From CAYIFA01 sp964362625 (GTDB taxonomy: Bacteria; Patescibacteriota; Minisyncoccia; 1-14-0-10-42-19): 18,079 bases of DNA. The notes beneath the pieces were generated by a model. That model had not been told where the DNA came from, ran no database searches, and was given only the letters and a program-made list of their open reading frames with translations. Every line of letters begins with the position of its first letter. The stretch's first letter is position 1. Made by a program: the position numbers and the translations under genes. The stretch is taken from contig CAYIFA010000013.1 in the NCBI GenBank assembly GCA_964362625.1, positions 1 through 18,079 of the forward strand, written 5' to 3'. Positions 14,957-18,079 of the stretch are shown one piece after another.

Positions 14957-16318
14957 GTGAAAGATAAATTTTATATAACCACCGCGATCCCTTATGTCAA
15001 TGCGCGTCCGCATATTGGTTTTGCGCTGGAGGCAATACAGGCCGATGTTGTCGCGCGGTATATGCGTACGCTCGGCCGCGATGTTTGGTTTTTGTCCGGA
15101 ACCGATGAGCATGGCGCGAAAATTTCTCGCGCCGCCCAAGCCGCCGGCAAAGATGTCCGTGAATTTGTAGATGAACATGCCGAGCTTTTTAAAAAATTAT
15201 TGGCGGTGCTCGGTATCTCTAATGATGACTTCATTCGTACTTCTGACGAAAACCGGCACTTTCCAGGTGCAGCGGCATTATGGCGGTTGATCAGCAAAAA
15301 CGGCGATTTGGTCAAAAAAACATACCAAGGTTTATACTGCGTCGGGCATGAGGCGTTTGTTACCGAAAAAGATCTGGTTCGCGGCAAGTGCGTTGATCAT
15401 AATGCCGAGCCGGAGCGTCTGGAAGAAGAAAATTATTTTTTTAGGCTTTCCCGATATGCCGGAAAGATTAAAAGGGCTATTGAGTCAGGTGAGCTGAAAA
15501 TTATTCCGGAGACGCGCAAAAACGAAATATTGGCGCTTATCAAATCCGGCCTGGAGGATGTGAGTTTTTCGCGTCCGGCTAAAGATATCCCGTGGGGTGT
15601 GCCGGTGCCGGATGACCCGTCTCAGAATATGTACGTATGGTGCGACGCTCTGGCTAATTACATTTCCGCCATGGGCTTCGGCCATTCAGATGACGAGAAG
15701 TTCAAAAAATTTTGGCCGGCTGATATGCACGTGATTGGGAAAGATATTTTGAGGTTTCATGCCGCTATATGGCCCGGGATGCTGATGTCTGCCGGGCTCG
15801 CTCTGCCCAAGTCAATATTTGTACACGGGTTTATTGTGGTCGGCGGAAAAAAAATGTCAAAAACGCTTGGCAATGTAGTAGATCCATTCGATCTCATAGA
15901 GCGTTTTAGCGCAGAGGTAGCGCGATATTATTTTTTGCGGGAAGTCTCACCGAACGAAGATGGCGATTTTACCGAAGAAAAATTCCTTACCGCCTATAAT
16001 GCCAANNNNNNNNNNNNNNNNNNNNNNNNNNNNNNNNNNNNNNNNNNNNNNNNNNNNNNNNNNNNNNNNNNNNNNNNNNNNNNNNNNNNNNNNNNNNNNN
16101 NNNNNAAAGAAAAAACCGCAGCGATCCTGTGGCAGACTGCTTACGGGGCGCTAGAGATTGCTTGGTTGCTTGGTCCGCTTATGCCGGAAACTTCAAATAA
16201 GATTTTCAAAATTTTTAGCGTCCAGCCAGGCGACCCTAAAGAAGTAGAGCGAGTTAAAATTTTTCCGCACGCGCCTTTGTTCCCGCGAAAACAAATAATG
16301 GCTCAACCCGGGGGTTGA
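14957..16318 (+). CDS. metG: Methionyl-tRNA synthetase (interrupted by an assembly gap)
   Basis: MetRS charges initiator and elongator tRNA-Met. The N-terminal catalytic domain is clear: FYITTAIPYVNARPHIGF with HIGF at 19-22, GTDEHG, and KMSKT at 299-303. The metal-knuckle positions read C128-V-G-H131 and C145-V-D-H148, a C2H2 set instead of the more usual mostly-cysteine set. A 100-N gap at 16006-16105 removes the start of the anticodon-binding helical bundle. The sequence after the gap (residue 384 on, ending APLFPRKQ) is the expected C-terminus and stays in frame. GTG 14957 is the start: it gives the typical MKDKFYITTAIPYVN opening and no in-frame ATG lies before it. No Shine-Dalgarno sequence is seen. 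The true protein is probably longer than the 453 codons counted here. Confidence 0.93.
   Translation: MKDKFYITTAIPYVNARPHIGFALEAIQADVVARYMRTLGRDVWFLSGTDEHGAKISRAAQAAGKDVREFVDEHAELFKKLLAVLGISNDDFIRTSDENRHFPGAAALWRLISKNGDLVKKTYQGLYCVGHEAFVTEKDLVRGKCVDHNAEPERLEEENYFFRLSRYAGKIKRAIESGELKIIPETRKNEILALIKSGLEDVSFSRPAKDIPWGVPVPDDPSQNMYVWCDALANYISAMGFGHSDDEKFKKFWPADMHVIGKDILRFHAAIWPGMLMSAGLALPKSIFVHGFIVVGGKKMSKTLGNVVDPFDLIERFSAEVARYYFLREVSPNEDGDFTEEKFLTAYNAXXXXXXXXXXXXXXXXXXXXXXXXXXXXXXXXXXKEKTAAILWQTAYGALEIAWLLGPLMPETSNKIFKIFSVQPGDPKEVERVKIFPHAPLFPRKQIMAQPGG
16006..16105. other. Scaffold gap of 100 N within metG
   Basis: Exactly 100 undetermined bases lie between two parts of metG. The round number suggests a placeholder. 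Comparison with remembered Thermus MetRS suggests about 80 residues belong here rather than 33-34, so coordinates to the right may be short by roughly 150 bp. Confidence 0.95.
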
Positions 16319-16337
16319 GCCGCTTTTTCGTTTTTTT
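16300..16337 (+). terminator. Terminator overlapping the 3' end of metG
   Basis: GGCTCAACCC (16300-16309) and GGGTTGAGCC (16312-16321) are a perfect 10-bp inverted repeat, followed by GCTTTTTCGTTTTTTT. The metG stop codon (16316-16318) lies inside the right arm. On the minus strand the hairpin is followed by a moderately T-rich stretch, so it may also end the converging ribbon-helix-helix gene. Confidence 0.85.
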
Positions 16338-16542
16338 ACGGCGATTCCCTGTATTCATCGCGGAGTTCTTGGAAATAAATCGTGGAGTCTAGGTAATAAT
16401 CAACGGCTTTAGAGATCAACTCTTTATGGTCTTTAAGTCCACGCGCTTTCGCTCTCTCATTCATTATTTTCACTTGATCAATCGTAAATTCAATTTCGAC
16501 CGTGCATTTTTCGTTACCGAAATGTTCGGTAACTCTGCCCAT
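16336..16542 (-). CDS. Ribbon-helix-helix (CopG/Arc-like) small DNA-binding protein
   Basis: The product is 68 residues. Its pattern fits a ribbon-helix-helix fold: a strand CTVEIEFT, helix A DQVKIMNERAKARG and helix B KDHKELISKAVDYYLD, ending in an acidic tail. Such proteins bind palindromic DNA as dimers and often regulate their own promoter. Start choice: GAGGAGG at 16555-16549 (minus) abuts an ATG at 16548 with no spacer, while the next ATG at 16542 lies 6 nt away, the proper spacing, so 16542 is preferred; the longer form would add Met-Asn. The strong Shine-Dalgarno sequence is unusual in this window. No toxin gene is adjacent, so an antitoxin role is not supported. It diverges from tatD and converges on metG. 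Confidence 0.65.
   Translation of the reverse strand: MGRVTEHFGNEKCTVEIEFTIDQVKIMNERAKARGLKDHKELISKAVDYYLDSTIYFQELRDEYRESP
16513..16533. repeat. 21-bp perfect palindrome inside the ribbon-helix-helix gene
   Basis: GTTACCGAA (16513-16521) and TTCGGTAAC (16525-16533) are exact reverse complements around ATG (16522-16524). It covers early codons of the ribbon-helix-helix gene. It could be an autoregulatory operator or an mRNA hairpin near the start; neither is shown. Confidence 0.55.
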
Positions 16543-16565
16543 GTTCATCCTCCTCGTTATTTTTA

Positions 16566-16595
16566 TTGAACTATATACTACATGTAGCTTATCAT
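16566..16595 (+). promoter_or_regulatory. Putative tatD promoter with a central palindrome
   Basis: TTGAAC (16566-16571), an 18-bp spacer and TATCAT (16590-16595) predict a start at about 16602, exactly the tatD ATG. Between the boxes is a perfect 10-bp palindrome CTACATGTAG (16578-16587). It is well placed as an operator for both divergent genes, with the ribbon-helix-helix protein the obvious candidate. Confidence 0.45.
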
Positions 16596-16601
16596 ATAGC
16601 G

Positions 16602-17441
16602 ATGCTAAACTTCCAGCTTTTTGACGTTCATACCCACGCTCATTTCGCCGCGTTTGACGGAGAAACCGACGCGGTAATCAAACGCGCCTTGGATTCGGAT
16701 GTTTGGCTGATAAATGTCGGCACTCAAAAAGACACGTCGGTTCGCGCGATTGAGGTTGCCGAAAATTATTCCGAAGGCGTGTATGCTACTGTTGGCTTGC
16801 ACCCGATCCATACTCAAAAGTCATTTCATGACGCAGCAGAACTCGGGGATAGCCAAGCCGCCTACGGTTTTACCAGCAGAGGTGAGGAATTTGATTTCAA
16901 AAAATACAAGGAATTAGCCGAACATCCGAAAGTCGTGGGGATAGGAGAATGCGGATTGGATTACTATAGGCTCGAACCAGAGACCAAAGCGCGGCAGCGC
17001 GAAGCATTTGTCCAACAGATAGTTCTTGCTTGCGAAGTAAAAAAACCGCTTATGATTCATTGCCGTAACGCATTCGCCGATCTCATATCAATTCTTAAAA
17101 CAATTGATTTTAAGCTTTTACCGACACCCGGCATTGTTCACTTTTTTACCGGGACGGTTAATGATGCCGAAAAACTTTTAGAATTGGGATTTTCCTTTTC
17201 ATTCGGCGGCGTGATTACTTTTACCCGCGATTATGATGAACAAATAAAATATATTCCGCTTGGCCGCATTGTCTTGGAAACCGACGCGCCTTATGTCGCG
17301 CCAGTTCCGCATCGTGGCAAAAGAAATGAGCCGGCCTATATTGTAGAAACCGCAAAAAAGATTGCGGAACTAAAAAACATTTTGCTTGAAGAAGCGGCCA
17401 GTCAGACATTTGCAAATTCCAGGAAAATGTTTAAAATATAG
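16602..17441 (+). CDS. tatD: TatD-family metal-dependent deoxyribonuclease
   Basis: TatD proteins are TIM-barrel metallohydrolases with 3'-5' exonuclease or other DNase activity in the cytoplasm. The 279-residue product has all metal ligands: H10 and H12 in DVHTH, E116 in GIGECGLDYY, H153 in MIHCRNA, H180 in VHFFTG and D228 in LETDAPY. A segment around residues 75-100 (between LHPIHTQK and FKKYKEL) is a little longer than usual. The reading frame is open from a TTG at 16566, but that codon is better explained as a -35 box. ATG 16602 gives the standard opening LFDVHTH and coincides with the predicted transcription start, so the mRNA would be leaderless. Confidence 0.92.
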   Translation: MLNFQLFDVHTHAHFAAFDGETDAVIKRALDSDVWLINVGTQKDTSVRAIEVAENYSEGVYATVGLHPIHTQKSFHDAAELGDSQAAYGFTSRGEEFDFKKYKELAEHPKVVGIGECGLDYYRLEPETKARQREAFVQQIVLACEVKKPLMIHCRNAFADLISILKTIDFKLLPTPGIVHFFTGTVNDAEKLLELGFSFSFGGVITFTRDYDEQIKYIPLGRIVLETDAPYVAPVPHRGKRNEPAYIVETAKKIAELKNILLEEAASQTFANSRKMFKI

Positions 17442-17474
17442 CTAGAAATCCTTAATACTGAAAGGAGCGACACT

Positions 17475-18079
17475 GTGCTTAGAGCGCCTGGCCCGACTAC
17501 TTGTCCGCCGGAGGTTTTGTCCGCTATGGCCAAGCAAATGACTGGTTTGAATAGTCCCGAAATTCCTGAACTTGTTAAATTCGCCGAATCTGGCATCAAA
17601 AATCTGCTTTTTTCGCCATCGAGCGACATAAACGTTTGCTTGTTTGCGGCTTCCGGCACTGGCGCAATGGAAGCGGCGGTGTGCAATTTTTTCTCTCCCG
17701 GCGATTCGGTAGTGGTTTGTACCTCTGGAGCTTTTGGCGATAGATTCGCCGAAATTGCGTTAGCTTTTGGTTTGAAAGTTAATTTACTTACCAGGCCGCT
17801 CGGATACGGATTTAATCCCGCTGATTTTGGGAAAGATTTTAAAAGAATCCGCAAAATATTCGGCGAACAAAAAGCAGTTTTTTTCACCCATAATGAAACT
17901 TCGAGCGGCGTTACCAATCCGGTTGAAGAGTTGGCGCGGATTGTTCATAACACCTACGCCATGACTGTTGTCGACGTTGTAAGCAGTTTCGTGATAAGCC
18001 CTTTGAAAATGATGGATTGGGGAATAGACGTGGTGGTCGGCGGAGTTCAGAAAGGACTGATGACGCCGCCCGCGCTATC
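17475..18079 (+). CDS. Class V (PLP) aminotransferase, serine/alanine-glyoxylate type, partial
   Basis: The gene runs off the right edge after 201 codons with no stop. The product opens LRAPGPTTCPPEVLSAM, the typical start of the alanine-glyoxylate/serine-glyoxylate aminotransferase branch. It continues with ASGTGAMEAAV (PLP phosphate region), HNETSSGVTNP, the pyridine-nitrogen aspartate D167 in VVDVVSS and the Schiff-base lysine K193 in GVQKGLMTPP. GTG 17475 is chosen because AGGAG lies 7 nt upstream and the family start fits exactly; this is one of only two clear Shine-Dalgarno sequences seen here. Donor and acceptor cannot be told from this part; a role in serine/glycine metabolism is a guess from the family. 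It follows tatD by 33 bp and could be cotranscribed. Confidence 0.88.
   Translation, partial: MLRAPGPTTCPPEVLSAMAKQMTGLNSPEIPELVKFAESGIKNLLFSPSSDINVCLFAASGTGAMEAAVCNFFSPGDSVVVCTSGAFGDRFAEIALAFGLKVNLLTRPLGYGFNPADFGKDFKRIRKIFGEQKAVFFTHNETSSGVTNPVEELARIVHNTYAMTVVDVVSSFVISPLKMMDWGIDVVVGGVQKGLMTPPAL

Noticed and set aside
16566..16601. Upstream TTG start for tatD adding 12 residues
   Set aside because: The TTG lies in a plausible -35 box and the extra residues are not family-like; ATG 16602 gives the standard start.
1..18079. Defence island, CRISPR array, prophage or toxin-antitoxin system
   Set aside because: There are no direct-repeat arrays, no transposase, integrase or phage genes, and the lone ribbon-helix-helix gene has no toxin partner beside it.

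Overview
This window looks like a stretch of core chromosome from an uncultivated Patescibacteria/CPR bacterium, most likely a Parcubacteria-type lineage. The evidence is cumulative. The genes are housekeeping genes with short spacers. RecO is short and lacks a zinc finger. A single-chain archaeal/eukaryotic-type GlyRS sits beside a one-helix surface protein of Ig-like repeats. The AdoCbl-dependent ribonucleotide reductase is split by an intein. Most genes have almost no 5' leader and no Shine-Dalgarno sequence. TGA is used as an ordinary stop (gyrB, glyS, metG and others), so this is not a code-25 lineage such as Gracilibacteria or SR1. A run of exactly 100 N at 16006-16105 shows that this is a scaffold. 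Taxonomy is inference from these traits; no marker search was possible.

Layout, left to right. A terminator of an upstream gene (1-24) precedes the division pair ftsA-ftsZ, which ends in its own terminator. Then comes nrdJ with a long hairpin leader and a 361-residue LAGLIDADG intein directly before the catalytic cysteine, followed by gyrB. The only long non-coding stretch (8184-8657) holds a strong hairpin, a widespread short repeat and, on the minus strand, a candidate structured RNA with its own UUCG-type terminator. Next are recO, a membrane-anchored repeat protein with its own promoter and terminator, and glyS overlapping an M16 zinc peptidase by 4 bp. An AI-2E-family transporter and metG (broken by the gap) follow. 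A small ribbon-helix-helix gene runs on the minus strand, divergent from tatD. The window ends inside a class V aminotransferase.

The genes serve central functions: septum formation (FtsA anchors FtsZ), dNTP supply (NrdJ), supercoiling (GyrB), recombination repair (RecO), tRNA charging (GlyRS, MetRS), proteolysis, transport and nucleic-acid turnover (TatD). All protein genes except the ribbon-helix-helix gene lie on the plus strand. I saw no defence system, CRISPR array, prophage, transposase, rRNA or tRNA. The most unusual signals are RNA-level: the nrdJ leader hairpin, the minus-strand RNA between gyrB and recO, and the repeated layout of a promoter placed directly against the start codon.
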